From NCBI GenBank assembly GCA_003996215.1, contig QJPP01007600.1, forward strand, positions 1 through 64,000: DNA of 64,000 bases. The letters are read 5' to 3'. Below the pieces are notes generated by a model, which saw nothing but the letters and a program-made list of their open reading frames with translations, was not told where the DNA came from and made no database searches. The position numbers were made by a program, and so were the translations under genes. This stretch comes from Jaltomata sinuosa (Eukaryota > Streptophyta > Magnoliopsida > Solanales > Solanaceae). Numbering within the stretch: the stretch's first letter is position 1; every line of letters begins with the position of its first letter. This document shows, in pieces, positions 45,051 through 57,735 of the stretch.

Positions 45051-46913
45051 GTTAGTGATTTAATTTGACTATTTACAGATTGTAGTGGGTTTTCCTTCGA
45101 TTGGCTTTAGATGTCAATAGCTGCTGCGGTTTTAGCAACATGCATATTAAAGCCTAGTTAGTTTCAGTTCCAAAGGGTTCATTGGCAGCATATGGTTCGA
45201 CAGAGGCTTTGGTTGGTAATTTTAAAGTTGGGTTTCAGTATCGTAGACTAGGAAACTACTCCGGATGGTTAGTGGTTGTTTCTATTCAGTTGCAACTCTT
45301 AGGTTGGAAGGCATGGAGTTTGGACGACTTAGTTTCCCCATTTCAGTTACGGAGTGACAGTTGGCCTTGGACACCTAGTCCTTGGCTAACCTTCGAGTTA
45401 GGCTGGACATTCTAGATACCAGTGGTATTCTAGTTAGTACGAGGTTCTTTCTACCATGGTTAGGCAGACTCAATGGTGTAAGTTTGAGATTCAGTAGTGG
45501 TGTATGCTATATGTGATCAGGTTGTGCGAATTGAGGCTAGCAAGGCTATTTTAAGTTCTAATGGTACTTTGAGATTGATCGTCGTCTTCGTTACTGAGAG
45601 TTTGAAATGCTTATTTAGTTAGGTCTTCAGGGGTTGTCTTTTATATGAGATTCCAGCATTGGTTAGACTCGGCTAGTATAGACTAGAAGTTTGGTATGTG
45701 GTGTGCTTCGAGAAGGTTAGTTTGTGTGTTGATGAGGTAGAGCGGTTGATTCGAACCAAAGTGGTGATTTAAGGGCATATGCAGAAATTCTATATCTAGA
45801 TGGCGACTTTGAACCCCATGCACCTCTTTAGTTTGCCTTTGACGTGTTTTGACTTGATATTCCTAGCATGGTGGACTTTCTCCGGAGGTGAAATTAGTAA
45901 GGAAATTTAAAATCCAAATGGAGTCTGAGTATTGGGAGTAGCACTAGTACTTCTTAGAGTTTGGAGCTTAGTGATGGTTATGGACTTTGTGGTAGGCTTG
46001 CCACACTCCTTGCAGGGTCTTTGTTTTGGTTCGGGTCTGTTGGGTAGGTTTCCCTGGTTCATTCGCTTCCAGTTGATTCAGACTTGGAATGCTTCAGCGG
46101 GGTTGGCTTCTATCTATAGATTGGAAGTTCTCTATTAACACAAGGTATTCATATATGCCTTTCCTAACTTTGGTGTGTGAACTTTAGTCTGGTTCAAATG
46201 AGTTGTTCAGCTGGGCTCAATTATCGAGTTTGATGTTAGCAAGAGTGTTCGTTCGATGGTTGATGGTCAGTTGGGATAGGTAACTCCAGTTTGAGGATAT
46301 GCTACAGGGTGTTATCTTGGATGGGAAAGGCTAGCAAACTATAGCTAGGCCCTGAAAGAGTTTGAGCTAAAAGGGGTAAGTAACTTCATTCGTGGCAGAG
46401 TATAAGTGGCATCTATGGATCTCCGGTGTTTCAGTCAATGCTTCGAGGGAGGTTTGAGTGTTCGACTTACATGAAGCTTCCTGTTTATGGTGCAAAAAGA
46501 TTTAGTTCATAATAAAAAGGTCTTGTAGATCAGCGGGTGCATGAGTTAGTGTTTTGGTTATTGGCTTTTCTAATAAACTTGGTTGTGGTTTCGAAGATTC
46601 GAGTTTTGTGTGTTGGTCTCCTTGCTTCTCTAGTTTTGGTGTTATGTCGGTGCTTACTAGTTGAGATTCTAGAGGTTAAGTTTGGGTTGGCAGACCCTTG
46701 GTGTTTTAGAGTTTGAGTTTGAAATCTAGCTTGGCTACTAAGAAGTTTAGGCTTGGTTGCTTTCTTTGGTTCTTTTCTCTTCGGTATCGTCCGTTCGAGG
46801 AGGCTACCCAGGTTGTCCGAGAGAGTAGTGCAGGCTTTGTATCTGCTGTTCTTTTCATCTCTAGTCTTTCTTTTTTTCCTGATTTGGGGACGAAAGATTT
46901 TAGTAGTGGATGA
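45051..46913 (+). pseudogene. G: scattered pol relics up to the 3' LTR
   Basis: Degenerate. Around 45330-45420 it matches the linker after RNase H in A (CGGAGTGACAGTTGG, CCTTGGCTAACC). Around 45975-46010 it reads MDFVVGLPHS, the start of the integrase core. It ends with a GACGAAAG block and the polypurine tract GTAGTGGATGA before 46914. No segment is translatable over a domain. Confidence 0.6.
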
Positions 46914-49900
46914 TGTAATGACCCTTCCGGTCATTTATGCGTGTTCGCCTTTTTTGTAACGTTAGAGGTTGCCTATAGTGGCCCCAAGTCATTTATGGCT
47001 TTTTGGGACCAGTAGTTCGGTGCTTGGGCTATTGTTTGGTCTTTTTGGCCGTTCCTTGTTTTAGAGCTTTGGACTTTTGAAATCGTTGACTTCAGTCAAC
47101 ATTCTTGGTAAAAGTTCTCGGAATCAAATTCTGACAGTTCTGTTAGCTCTGAAGAGTGGACTTTGGTCTAGTAGGACCTTTGGTCGGGTAGGACTTTTGG
47201 AAATAGTTGGCCTAAGGTTGGTTTTGGGCAAGAGGCCCACTTTTTCATTAAGTTGACCTCCAATAGAATTTTCATCGATTCCATTGGATCTGGAATGTCG
47301 CTTCTAGTCAAATAGCTCTATTCATTTGTGTCTGTGGGACCCCAGATGAATCCTGAGGTCCATTCGAAGTTTTACCTTGGCTGAGTTTTATTGTACCTAT
47401 TTGGTCCACATTTGAGGCCACCGCAATTGCGGTGAAATGCAATATTTGTGGTGTTTTTCCGCATTTGCGGTGCTTTGGCCGTATTTGCAGAGTCCGCAAT
47501 AGCGACAAAAGTACCACAATTGCGATATCTGCTAGCGATGTATAAAATTAAGCCTTCTCCTTTATTTTCTCATTTCAACTTTGTTCCTCCATTGATAAAA
47601 GCTCCCAAACTCAATTTGCTCCACTTCTGGCCATCTTTTTCTTGGGGTAAATTCACCATAGCTTCGGGAGCACTTTTCCGTCATTAATCTAGAAGGTTTG
47701 TTGCTAATCTCTGATTTTCATTCTTTAAATCCCCTCCATTGTTGTAAATTCTCAAAGCTTGGAAATTACTTGTAGATTCTGCTTTCTTGGGCTTGCATGC
47801 TCGTGGGTTCATGGAACTCACCTACTTGACGTTTTCTCTCATTGTGGTAAGTGATACTCGCCCAATTTTCGGTTTTTCGTTTCTAAATTCTTTCTTTGGT
47901 TCCTTGACTTGTATGGGCTATTTTAGCTCAAATTTCATTCCCAAATGCTTCAATTAGCTGCGCATGTGATCCTATGATCGTGGTGATCATTCTGTGCTTC
48001 TTCATTTTCAGCTCTGAGTTGAGAGGCCCACAGGCCCGTCAGTGACCCGAAATTCAGCCCGGCTATTATTATAGCGATATGGGTATCGTTAGTCTCCTCT
48101 TGATGTGTAGATTATTGTGTTGATAGTTGTTTTGCAATTTGGAGCTTCCCGAAGCAGTTCAATCCTGGACGATGTCGTTCCCGTACCTAGTCATTGGATG
48201 ATAAGTAGGTTATGGCTTTCCCTACCTAGACTCTGCGTATATAGGCTATAACTGCATTAACTAGTATCCTTGGGTGGGTTATTTTATGTTGGTATCCTAG
48301 ACCTTTCCCGTCTTTCTATCTATTTATTCCATACGTTGATTGTAGTATTCGTGTAGTATTGTATATTACCTTTGTGGTCTGATGTGGCCTTGTATTGACT
48401 CTGGAATATAGATGGTGGGTTATTTTGGAATGTACATGAGTCTCATACATAGAGATATTATTCTAGGCTGGTTATGTCTGTTGTAGAGTTGTTGGGCCTG
48501 TGCAGGGCCGGTAGGAATGTTTGTGAGCCATTGGGCTAATTTATGTTTATGTGCGAGCATATCATCCATGAAAAAGGTTTTTCCCTACATGTTATATCAC
48601 TATTTTAGCTTTGGGCCTACTATGGATGACTTTCTAAACCTTGCATGGCCCCGGGGGCCCGTTTTCAGTATAAATGATGATAAAATGGGATTTGGATGAT
48701 TTCACACTTGATTTCCTACTGATACAAGGCTCGGCAGGGCAGAGCACTATACTTGAATTCCTACTTATACTAGGCTTGGCAGGGTAGAGCACTAGACTTG
48801 ATTTCCTAATGATACTAGGCTCGGTAAGGCAGAGCACCAGACTTGATTTTATTAGTGATTTAGATCTGGATATGCTCTGGGCACCCATTGAGAGGGTTAT
48901 TGGGACTTTTATCACTGATTTAGACCTGAGTATACTTCAGGCACCCTTTGATAGGATCTTTTAAGATTACTACAACTATTTTAGACCCAGTTCAATTCAG
49001 GGCATGTACTTCGAGGTTCTAATTCTATGAGATTTCGCATTCGTTCCTGTATGTGGTCAGGGACCTCCATGGGCCCTGCCATTCCAAGACCTGGCCAAAG
49101 GGCCAAGCGTGCCGAAGGAGGGGTATATGGTGTCAGATAGTGTATAGCGGGTATGTTCCACCATGGGTCCTCCTGCTGGAGTACCGGGGGAGGTGCATAC
49201 AAAGTTACTATTATTTGTTCCATCATTATCATCATCCTGCATATCACTCGGATTCCACCCTTGTTTGTTGTGTGTTCAGTGTACGCTTCAGTTGTATGCG
49301 CGGTCGGAGGGTTTATTTTCACTTGATTGTGTTCCTCAGTTGTATAGGCAGCCTTTGGGACTGTAGGTAGATTATATTACTCCTATCATTTCATAGAGCT
49401 TCTTATGGTCCTTGGTTCTTGAGAAATGGTAAGTTTTATCCTGTTGAGGCTCTGAGTTGTGGTCTTGAGTATTGAGGGGTTATTAAGTGCTATATCTTTT
49501 AGGATCTATCGTGTGTCCTCCTGAGCGATTGTGATTTATAAGACGTTGTTCCTTATCTTGATTCTGAGTAGAACTCTTGGTTCTGGTGGTTTAGCTATTC
49601 CATTCTAGGTTGTAAATTGTGAGATGGATACCGGTTCATGCTTATCTTGAGATTTGGTGTGTTTAGTATGTTTTCGTTATTTTTATTGCTTCTAGTTGAT
49701 TATGTTGGGTTGCTTTCCTTCTATCCCTTCTTACTTGAGGTTACCAGTATACCTTCATGTTCCTGATTCTCTCTCTCTTTATTTATTTTTACTATTGTTG
49801 CAAGGATCTCAGGCGCGTCCTTCTTTCTTACACCTGTATTTCTGTGTTATGTATATCTTCTGTGCTAGCATTGTATGCTTATAACTCTTGGTTGTCTACT

Positions 49901-50480
49901 CTCCCTGCTAGTTCCTTGTGCTTTCTCTATTGTTTCGGTAACTACTTTCTTGCTATCTGCTACTTACTATTTTTATATCTTATATGCGCTCAGTCGATCG
50001 ATGATGCCTACTGAGTGCCCATTGTCTTGGTGCTCATACAAAACTTCTGCATCTTTCTCATGCAGATATTAGTTGAGCTTTCACCGTTGATCGCGTTGGA
50101 GACTCGTGCAGCTTTTAGACATTCTAGACTAGGGTGAGCGCCTTGCGGTCGGGGCTTGACCATATCTCCTCATTTGTGTTGTTACTCTTTGTATATTCGG
50201 AGTAGTTGTACTTATCATTTTGTTACTTCTAGCACTTGTATTCTATTAGAAGCTTTTGTACTATCGATACCAAGTCTTGGATTGGTGTAGTTTCATTATG
50301 TATATATATTCAGGTTATTTCTTTCGCGTTGTCTATCTTTATATTCAGCCTCCGCTTATTTCTTCTTATTGTGCGTATTGGTTAGGTAGTAGCCATTACT
50401 ACCCGTTCCGGACTATGGAAATTGGTTCGCCTACTGGGGGTTGTAGGTGTCATCATGACCTGAGAAATCAGGTCATGATA
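46914..50480 (+). repeat. G: 3' LTR, 3.57 kb
   Basis: TGTAATGACCC to GGTCATGATA, followed by ACATA. It is the complete reference for the split 5' LTR. It carries a palindromic cluster (47400-47530), a TATA-like block (48188-48250) and the 45 bp tandem repeat (48706-48863). Longer than the A LTR and clearly a different subfamily, though the terminal sequences are shared. Confidence 0.87.
48706..48863 (+). repeat. 45 bp tandem repeat in the G 3' LTR
   Basis: Units start at 48706, 48751 and 48796, with a partial at 48841, in exact 45 bp register with the sister LTR. Confidence 0.85.
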
Positions 50481-52777
50481 ACATATTAGCCAAGGTTGCA
50501 GAAATAACAATGAAAGCAACTTAAGCATCAAAGGCATAATCCATCTATATCTATACAAAGCAGGGACTTAGAAGATGTGATGTAGCACTTCCTAGGCTCA
50601 GTCATTATAGTTATCTATTTCTTCTTCTTATTTTTGATAATTTTTAACTTTACCTTATTTTTTCCATTATGTGTTTTCGGAAAAAATAAACTCAATAGAC
50701 ACGTTTATTTTTCTACCAATAGTTTCGCCCATATGTATCCGAACGGACACCAACAGTTCCTATTTTCTTTCTCTCTGTGTCGCTTATCATGAGCATCTAT
50801 TAACTGATATAAAAAACCCTGTATCTCCTCCTTTTTCCTACTGTTTTGATTCATCCATCAAATTTTTCCTCCTCCGAAAGTTATTGAAAAATTATTGATT
50901 TATTTTTCACCTGCCAATCAATGATTTACGCCATTTGAAGTGCTGAGATTTTAGAGTTAATCAATCTATATATACTATATTATTTCTCATTTTATCAATC
51001 CAAGCAATCTGTAAGATTGGGAGTTAGCCATTACCAGTGATAGTGGACTTAGGCAGATCCAAAATTTTAATGTTATGTGTTCAACCTTTAGGTTCTTGTA
51101 GCTGTCCCTGAACCACTACACTTTTGTTAGTTCACAATTTATTAATTATTTTAGTACATGATAGAAATGTCATAATCAAACTATACTCTAAGCTTTACAA
51201 CAAGACTCGATCAATATTATGTATTGAATATGGCTTGATGAACTATATAGTTTAAACATGAATGCATTAATTTTTAAAGAGTAATGGGCTGACACAAACT
51301 AATCTATTACTGATATATTTCACTAATATGGGGTATTATTCTTCTATTCTCTTTGTATGTGCAGACTATAAGAAAACTCAAATGGGCATAAAAAATCTTA
51401 TTACTGCTTGGTCTGTCAGTGGGGTTACCAACTCTGAGCAACATGTTTCATCTTAGTTGAGGTGTGACGGATATACATTTCTTTTAATTCATTTGTGGGA
51501 GAGACTTTGTACCAATACTAAATTTCAATTCCACTTCACAAAAAGAGAAATTCATTACCCTGCTTTCAAAAGTTTTACGTATACCTTGATGAATTAAATG
51601 GTTTGTCATATAAATATTAAAGGTTTTAATTAAAGTTCTATCTTACATGGTTTGAATTGTAATAAAGTTATCCTCCCTGAACTGATGTAGATAACACTTT
51701 ACTTAATCATTTTTTGTTTTCTTATTAGGTGATTACTATAGGAGTGGGGTAATTTGCCAGAAGATTTTGGGATCAAAGAATTGTATTGGTACTTTCTCTT
51801 TTCCTATTATGCTCCATCATATCTGATCTTAAATTTTTTGTATGTGTCGAACCTTGAAGGGAATGGCATGCTACTACCTTCTATTCGGTTACATGTTTTA
51901 TGGCCTTATAGACTTTATAACCAAGCAAGATTGAAGTTAAAAATTTAATTATTTCATTTTCCTCTTGTATCTTCATTGTGTAATTTAAATTTGTTATAAT
52001 ATCTCAAAAGGCACTTTATTTCATTTTGTGATTTCATTATTGAGTTGTTCTTGGAATGTCTATTTTATTCACAAATTAAATGAAGTTTACGTACAAAGTC
52101 AGTAAATACCAAGAGTGTGGACAGACTACCAAACTTTAGAACAACAAATAATCTAAACTACGAGTTAACTAAGTAAATAGAATCCATTACATCTAGTATT
52201 GATTTTTCAAACTAATTTGTCTGTCAAAGTGTTGTATCTTGCCAGCTAGCTTCTTCCTCATTGCCCCCTATAGTACACCTCATGCGTGATTGTAGTAATA
52301 AACATGTTCACAGATCTGATTTTCTGCTGAAAACCAACAACATTTTTGAAATTTTAGTGCATAAAGAGGTTTTGCTGATCAGAGGAGTAAATGAGACAAG
52401 GTGACTGTATGACCAACTCTTTTCTTTTTTACATAACATGCAAAAGGCACATTACTATACTTATGATTTTTCCCTTTTCCCTTATTTTTTTGTTTATATT
52501 CTAAAAGGCCTAAAGAAATTCAACTAAGAGGTGCAGAGGCAAATTTTACAAAAAAATAAATATAAAATACATAGAGAATCTAAAGTTGTGTTAAATTTTA
52601 TGGTACTAAAAGATTTAGAATATATTCTTTAGATTGATGGAAATACTTTAAGAATACTCATGGGAACCTTCTTTTACACCAAACAAAAGGAAAAAACTAG
52701 GGATGTCATGTTTGTTGAGTTGCAAAGGTGAGTTAGTTTAAATGTCTACTTTAAATTTGAATTTTATATATTAAAAC
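50481..52777 (+). mobile_element. Helitron body, third piece
   Basis: Starts with the ACATA copy and ends at element D. AT-rich, no transposon protein. An exon-like 60 bp stretch (51729-51788) sits between TTATTAG and GTACTTTC and continues into a 64-codon frame (51754-51948). I do not recognise the product. It could be captured gene sequence or chance. Nothing else identified. Confidence 0.5.
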
Positions 52778-54911
52778 TGTCACACCCCGAGGCTACCCCC
52801 TAGATGTAACACGGTGCTTAGTATCACAAGTGACCCCAAGCTAACCCATGGTCTGGCATATCTAGATAATTTTAATTAAAACATATACTGTGCGGAAGCT
52901 AAAAATAGTTTAATATCTGGAGTGGGGGAAAGCCCAAACAAGTCTGAATATATAATAGTATATGTCGAGTATAGTGATGACTGAAAATAACACTAACATC
53001 CCAATAGCTGAATCTAGTCTATGTCTGAAAGCCTCTAACTGATATGAGTTGCTAGGACATGCCCCCAGCTAACCCTAAAAATCTGAAACTGAAAAGTAAA
53101 GACTGAAAGGTAAAGCATGTCTATCGTACTTGAGCCATGAGGACTCACCAATGAAGCTGCTAAGTGAGGACTAGGAATCGATCTAAGCGCGGTCTAGATG
53201 TTGAGCGTCTGAACCTACATTATAAAATGATGTAGCACAAAAGTATGCGTCAGTATTTCAAATGTACTGAGCATGCGGGATATGGGCTAAGTTGAACAAC
53301 ATAAAACTGAACATGGAAATATATATACTAAAGCATAAACTGAAAGCTGAGCTGGATACAATAACCAAGTACTAAAATGAATATATAATATGTTGAACTG
53401 AATACTGAAATAGATACTTAGTTCATGGTCAATGCAACATGAATCTGAATATGGGAGATACTATTAACCAACATACCCCAAGCTGAGCTAACTATGGGCC
53501 AACCTATAACCCTGATGGAAGGGTGTTCAAACCGTGACAAGGGTACAAACAAAACTGACATGGATCCACTAAATTGATGTCCATAAGGGACAAGGGTAAG
53601 AAGCCTAACCTGACAGTTGACCCCTTTCTACACCTACGGTGGCGCCGTAGTTCTGGGACTTAGGGACTGCTACTAAAGGTCTAAGCCTAATATGACAGCG
53701 AAGACTTCATCCCCTCGTCCACTCGGTACTAAGTCTACTCCCAACTGAATGTAAGCAATGAAATGCAAGCTGAAATACTAGATAGCTCAAATAGTGATAA
53801 TTATCTGAGAATGCAACATACATATATACTGAAACATGATAGCATTTTATTCTGAAACATGCATGTCTAAGTTATCTAGCTAGCAAGTATAGATTGTATA
53901 TACTGAATTTCAATACAAGCGAGGGTTACTGGATTCTGTACATGTAACTATACTAATTCTCCAAGACACATATAATTAATAGCACTTAATCAATAACATC
54001 TGAATTGAGAGGAATCCTTATGTTTTAGGAACCCTAGGTCTGAATATTTCATAAAGAACTGAAGAACTGACTTAATTCTAGGGACCTAATGGGCGAAAGG
54101 AACCCCCTAGTGAAATCCCACATACCTGGAGAAGAATCTATGGAGGAAATATTTAGGTTTAGGGAAGAGCTTGAAGAAGACCTTCTGCTTGTTCTTGAGA
54201 GAAAATTGTCACCTCTTTTCTTCCTTTTTCTTTCTAAGTCTGATGATTTTAGGAGAATAGGTGTTTTAGGTAATTTTTGGCTAATTAATTAGGCTTAGAA
54301 TATCCAAAACAATGTAGCATAGTCCTTAAAAGGGAAAGGGAAAAGTCCAAAACACCCCTCGGAAAATAAAAGAATATTGCTGGAAAAATTGCCACTCAGG
54401 TTCTATGGATGGGTTCTACTACTCGTGGAACCCTATTGTGGTTCCTAGTCCTAAAAATTGAGCTATTGGAACTGATTCCATGAGTTGGGTTCATGACTCA
54501 TGGAAGCTTCGACAGGTCATGGATCCCACACGTGGTTTCAGGGCTGAAATATATGGGTCTCTGAAGATTGGTTCCACGAGTTGGGTTCACGACTCGTGAA
54601 AACTTCCACGGGTTGTGGATCCCACTCGTGAACCCTGGGAATAAATACTAGGCTTCTGAAAGTTGGTTCCACGACTTGGGTTCATGACTCTTGGATCCTA
54701 CCCCGGGCCATAGAACCCTATCATGGTTCTCAGAGGAATCTTCAAGCTTCTGGTTTGATTCCACTGGTCCAGTCCACTGGTCCAGTCCACGACTCGTGGA
54801 AACATTCATGGGTCGTAGAACCGACTCGTGACTCTGACTGACAGTTGGAAAAATTTATTTTCTACTGGTTTTTTGAGCTAAGTCTTGGCTTGAATATTCT
54901 GGGGTATTACA
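52778..54911 (-). repeat. D: 3' LTR
   Basis: On the minus strand starts TGTAATACCCC and ends GGGGTGTGACA, 2134 bp. The part at 54380-54840 is filled with CCACGAGT and ACTCGTGG words on both strands. 54078-54911 is duplicated at 57731-58548 (the 5' LTR remnant). The short frame at 54089-54292 is LTR sequence, not a gene. Confidence 0.87.
54380..54840. repeat. D LTR: cluster of CACGAGT/ACTCGTG words
   Basis: Variants of TTCCACGAGTTGGGTTCACG and ACTCGTGGAA alternate about every 40-60 bp; the remnant LTR shows the same at 58040-58480. CACGAGT and ACTCGTG are complements, so the units can pair into hairpins. Confidence 0.65.
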
Positions 54912-54926
54912 ATATCTCCCCCTTGG
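54912..54926 (-). other. D: polypurine tract
   Basis: On the minus strand CCAAGGGGGAGATAT immediately before the LTR start, the plus-strand primer of this element. Confidence 0.8.
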
Positions 54927-55129
54927 GATCATTCATCCTCGAATCAAGACTAAACAAGCATAGTTTGGAGGAAAAGAGCTACAATCCCTACCAAATGAGT
55001 ACTAGAAACTGATATCTATCTAAGCTGAGTTCCATGAACATGCAAATATGCTGAAATGCAAGGATAACTGAGGGTACTGAGACTGAATTACACAAGAGTA
55101 AGCTGAGAGATTGGAGAGAAACTATTACC

Positions 55130-56198
55130 TTAAGCTGAAACTGAATCGGAGGAAAAGAGGTGAGGGTACTTGGCCATCATGGCTGCTTCTGCTTCCCTAG
55201 TAGCTCCCTCTACGGACTGATTCCTCTACAAAACCTTTACTGAAGTGACTTCCTTATTTCCCAACCTACGAACTTGACGGTCAAGAATCTCAAATGGGAC
55301 CACCTCATAGGTGAGGCTATCCTTCACAGCCACACTCTATAAAGGTACTATCGATGTCGTATCACCTACACACGTCTTTAACAAGGAAATGTGAAAGACT
55401 GGATGAACCACTGCTAGTTGTGCGGGCAACTCTAACTCACAAGCCACATTACCAATCCTTTTTAGGATTTTGTAAGGACCTATATACCTAGGACTGAGCT
55501 TCCCTTTCTTGCCAAATCTCATCACCCCCTTTATTGGTGACAGTTTCAGGAAGACCCAATCATCAATCTCAAACTCTAAGTCCCTTCTTCTTACATCTGT
55601 ATAGGAATTCTAATGGCTATGAGCTATTTTTAATCTTTCTCTAATGAGCTAAACTTTTTCCATAGCCTCATGAACCGAATCTAGCCCATTCAAGGCTACT
55701 TTGCCTACTTCGAACCAACCAAGAGGAGATCTGCATCTACGCTCATAGAATGTCTTATATGGGGCCATCTAAATACTGGAGTGGAGACTATTAATATAGG
55801 CAAACTCTATGAGAGGTAGGTGATCATCCCAACTACCCTTGAAATCGATCATGCAAGCTCTCAACATGTCCTCTAAGGTTGAACGGTACGTTTTGCCTGA
55901 CCATCCGTTTGTGGATGAAAAGTTGTGCTAAGATTAAGCTAAGTACCAAGACCTTTCTAAAATGATCTCCAGAAATGAGATATAAACTGAGGACCCCTAT
56001 CTGAGATGATAGACAAGGGAACCCCATGCAATCTGACTATCTCACTGATGTAGAGTCTGGCATAATCCTCTACTGAAGTTGTAGTCTTGACAGCCAAGAA
56101 GTGAGCTGACTTATTGACTCTGTCCACTATCACCCAAATGAAGTCATACTGTCTGTGAGTACGAGGTAAACTCGTAATGAAATCCATGTTGATCGCAT
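55130..56198 (-). pseudogene. D: integrase core and chromodomain-like tail
   Basis: Core start MDFITSLPRTHRQYD (56187), FIWVIVDRVNKSAHF, SIISDRGPQF (second Asp). Stops then follow within the HPQTDGQ region near 55930-55957. The tail GKLSPRYIGPYKIL, HPVFHISLLK is open at 55337-55525. A chromodomain-like end continues (VPFEILDRQVRRLGNKEV, then a stop, and TREAEAAMMAKYP) to the terminal TAA at 55130. The catalytic Glu region is damaged. Same arrangement as A but with different residues, as expected for another family. Confidence 0.83.
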
Positions 56199-57735
56199 CC
56201 TACTTCCAAGTAGGAATGCTAATCTCCAGAGTCACACCTCCTAGTTTCTGATGTTCTACTTTAAACTGTTGACAGTTGGGGAACTTAGCCATAAAATTTA
56301 CGATGTCCCTCTTCATGTCGTTCCACCAATAGACTTCCCATAGATCATGGTACATCTTTGTGGCACTGGGATGAATAGAAAAGATGGAATTATGGACTTT
56401 TGTAAGGATCTGCTGCCTCAACTCACCCACATTAGGTACATATAAATGACCCTGGTAGCGAAGTACACCATCTCCCCCTTGGGAGAAAACCTCTACTCTC
56501 TGCTGATGAACTGCACCTTTCAACTGAAGCAACATGGGATCACTATCATGTTTCTCTTTAACCTCTGCTACCAATGAAGATTTTGATCTATTCTGGACTA
56601 TCACACCACTATCTGTCGTGTCCATAAGGCAAACTCCTAAACGAGCAAGCATGTGAACATCTCTGTATAATTCTTTTCTCTCTTCCTCAACGTGTGACAC
56701 ACTACCCATGGACAGTCTGCTGAGGGCGTCAACCACTATATTGGCCTTACCCGGATGGTAGAGCACATTCATATCATAGTCTTTGAGGAACTCAAGCCAC
56801 CTTCTTTGAAGAAGATTCAACTCTTTCTGGGTAAACACATACTGGAGGCTCTTATGATCTGTGAACACATCAACATGGACACCATACAAGTAGTGTCTCC
56901 AAATCTTTAGGTCAAACACAACCACTACAAGCTCAAGGTCATGAGTCAAGTAGTTCTTCTTATGAATCTTAAGTTATCTAGAAGCATAAGCTATGACCTT
57001 ACCCTGCTGCATCAAAACACAACCCAGGCTGATCCTAGATGCATCGCAATAAGCCACATAATCGTTTGTACCCTCTAGTAGATTTAAAATGGGAGCAATA
57101 GTTAACCTGGTCTTCAGTTCTAAGAAGCTTTTATCACACTCATCTAACCACTGAAAATTGAACTTTTTATGAGTCAACTTTGTCAATGGGGAAGCTATGG
57201 ATGAAAATCGTTCAACAAATCTCCTGTAATAACCAGCCAAACCCAAGAAACATCTGATGTTCATCAGAGAGGTGGGTCTGGGCCAGTTTTTAACTGCCTT
57301 AATTTTCTGAGAATCAACTCGAATGCCTTCACTAGACACCACATGACCAAGAAACATAACTGATTTTAACCAGAATTCACACTTAGTGAACTTGGAAAAT
57401 AATTGGCGGTCTCTGAGAGTATGCAGAATGACCCTCAGATAATTTTCATGCTCCTCCTCATTTAAAGAATAAACGAGGATATCATCAATGAAGACAATGA
57501 AGAACAAATTCAAATACTGTCTGAACACCCAGTTCATTAAGTTCATGAAAGCTGCAGGAGCATTGGTTAGTTCAAAAGACAAAACTACAAATTCATAGTG
57601 ACCATACCGAGTCCTGAAGGTTGTTTTCGGGATGTCACTATCTCTGACTCTTAGCTGATGATAGCCGGATTTGAGGTCTATCTTAGAGAAGCAACTAGCA
57701 CCCTGAAGCTGGTCAACCAAGTCGTCGATCCTAGG
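56199..57735 (-). pseudogene. D: reverse transcriptase (N-truncated), RNase H and integrase N-terminus
   Basis: RT begins abruptly at PRIDDLVDQLQG, so fingers and early palm are missing. From there it is well kept: FSKIDLKSGYHQLR, the catalytic VFIDDILVYS with both Asp, FSKFTKCEFWLKS, LAGYYRRFVERFSS. RNase H starts at YCDASRISLGC. Only two in-frame stops break 57720-56200: a TAA where relatives have Gln (ASR stop LK, 56974-56976) and one after PTWK (56200-56202). The integrase zinc region keeps both His (VHNSIFSIH) but the first Cys is Phe (AKFPNCQQ). Open pieces are 56974-57720 (248 codons) and 56200-56949 (249 codons). Confidence 0.88.

Larger units (their letters stand above)
32753..50480 (+). 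mobile_element. G: non-autonomous Ty3/gypsy derivative with an invaded 5' LTR
   Basis: 5' LTR in two pieces (32753-35122 and 41587-42832), PBS (42836), gag remnant, a non-coding and degenerate middle, and a 3' LTR (46914-50480). The 5 bp ACATA flanks both ends (32748-32752 and 50481-50485), which shows that the outer pieces belong to one element. Both LTRs start TGTAATGACC and end TGATA. No recognisable protease or RT lies between gag and the integrase relics, so enzymes must have come from a relative. A 6.5 kb scrambled block interrupts the 5' LTR. Confidence 0.8.

Noticed and set aside
46530..46934. Minus-strand 134-codon Lys/Arg/Thr-rich frame
   Set aside because: Antisense to degenerate pol and crossing into the G 3' LTR; no family resemblance and no start context.
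50965..50995. TCTATATATACTATATTATTT as the Helitron 5' end
   Set aside because: It resembles Helitron starts, but its left flank does not match the K LTR. The flank at 16698 does, and joins exactly with 59444.
55337..57720. A host gene with several exons on the minus strand
   Set aside because: All pieces are RT, RNase H and integrase in element order between matching LTR sequences; the gaps are stop codons, not introns.
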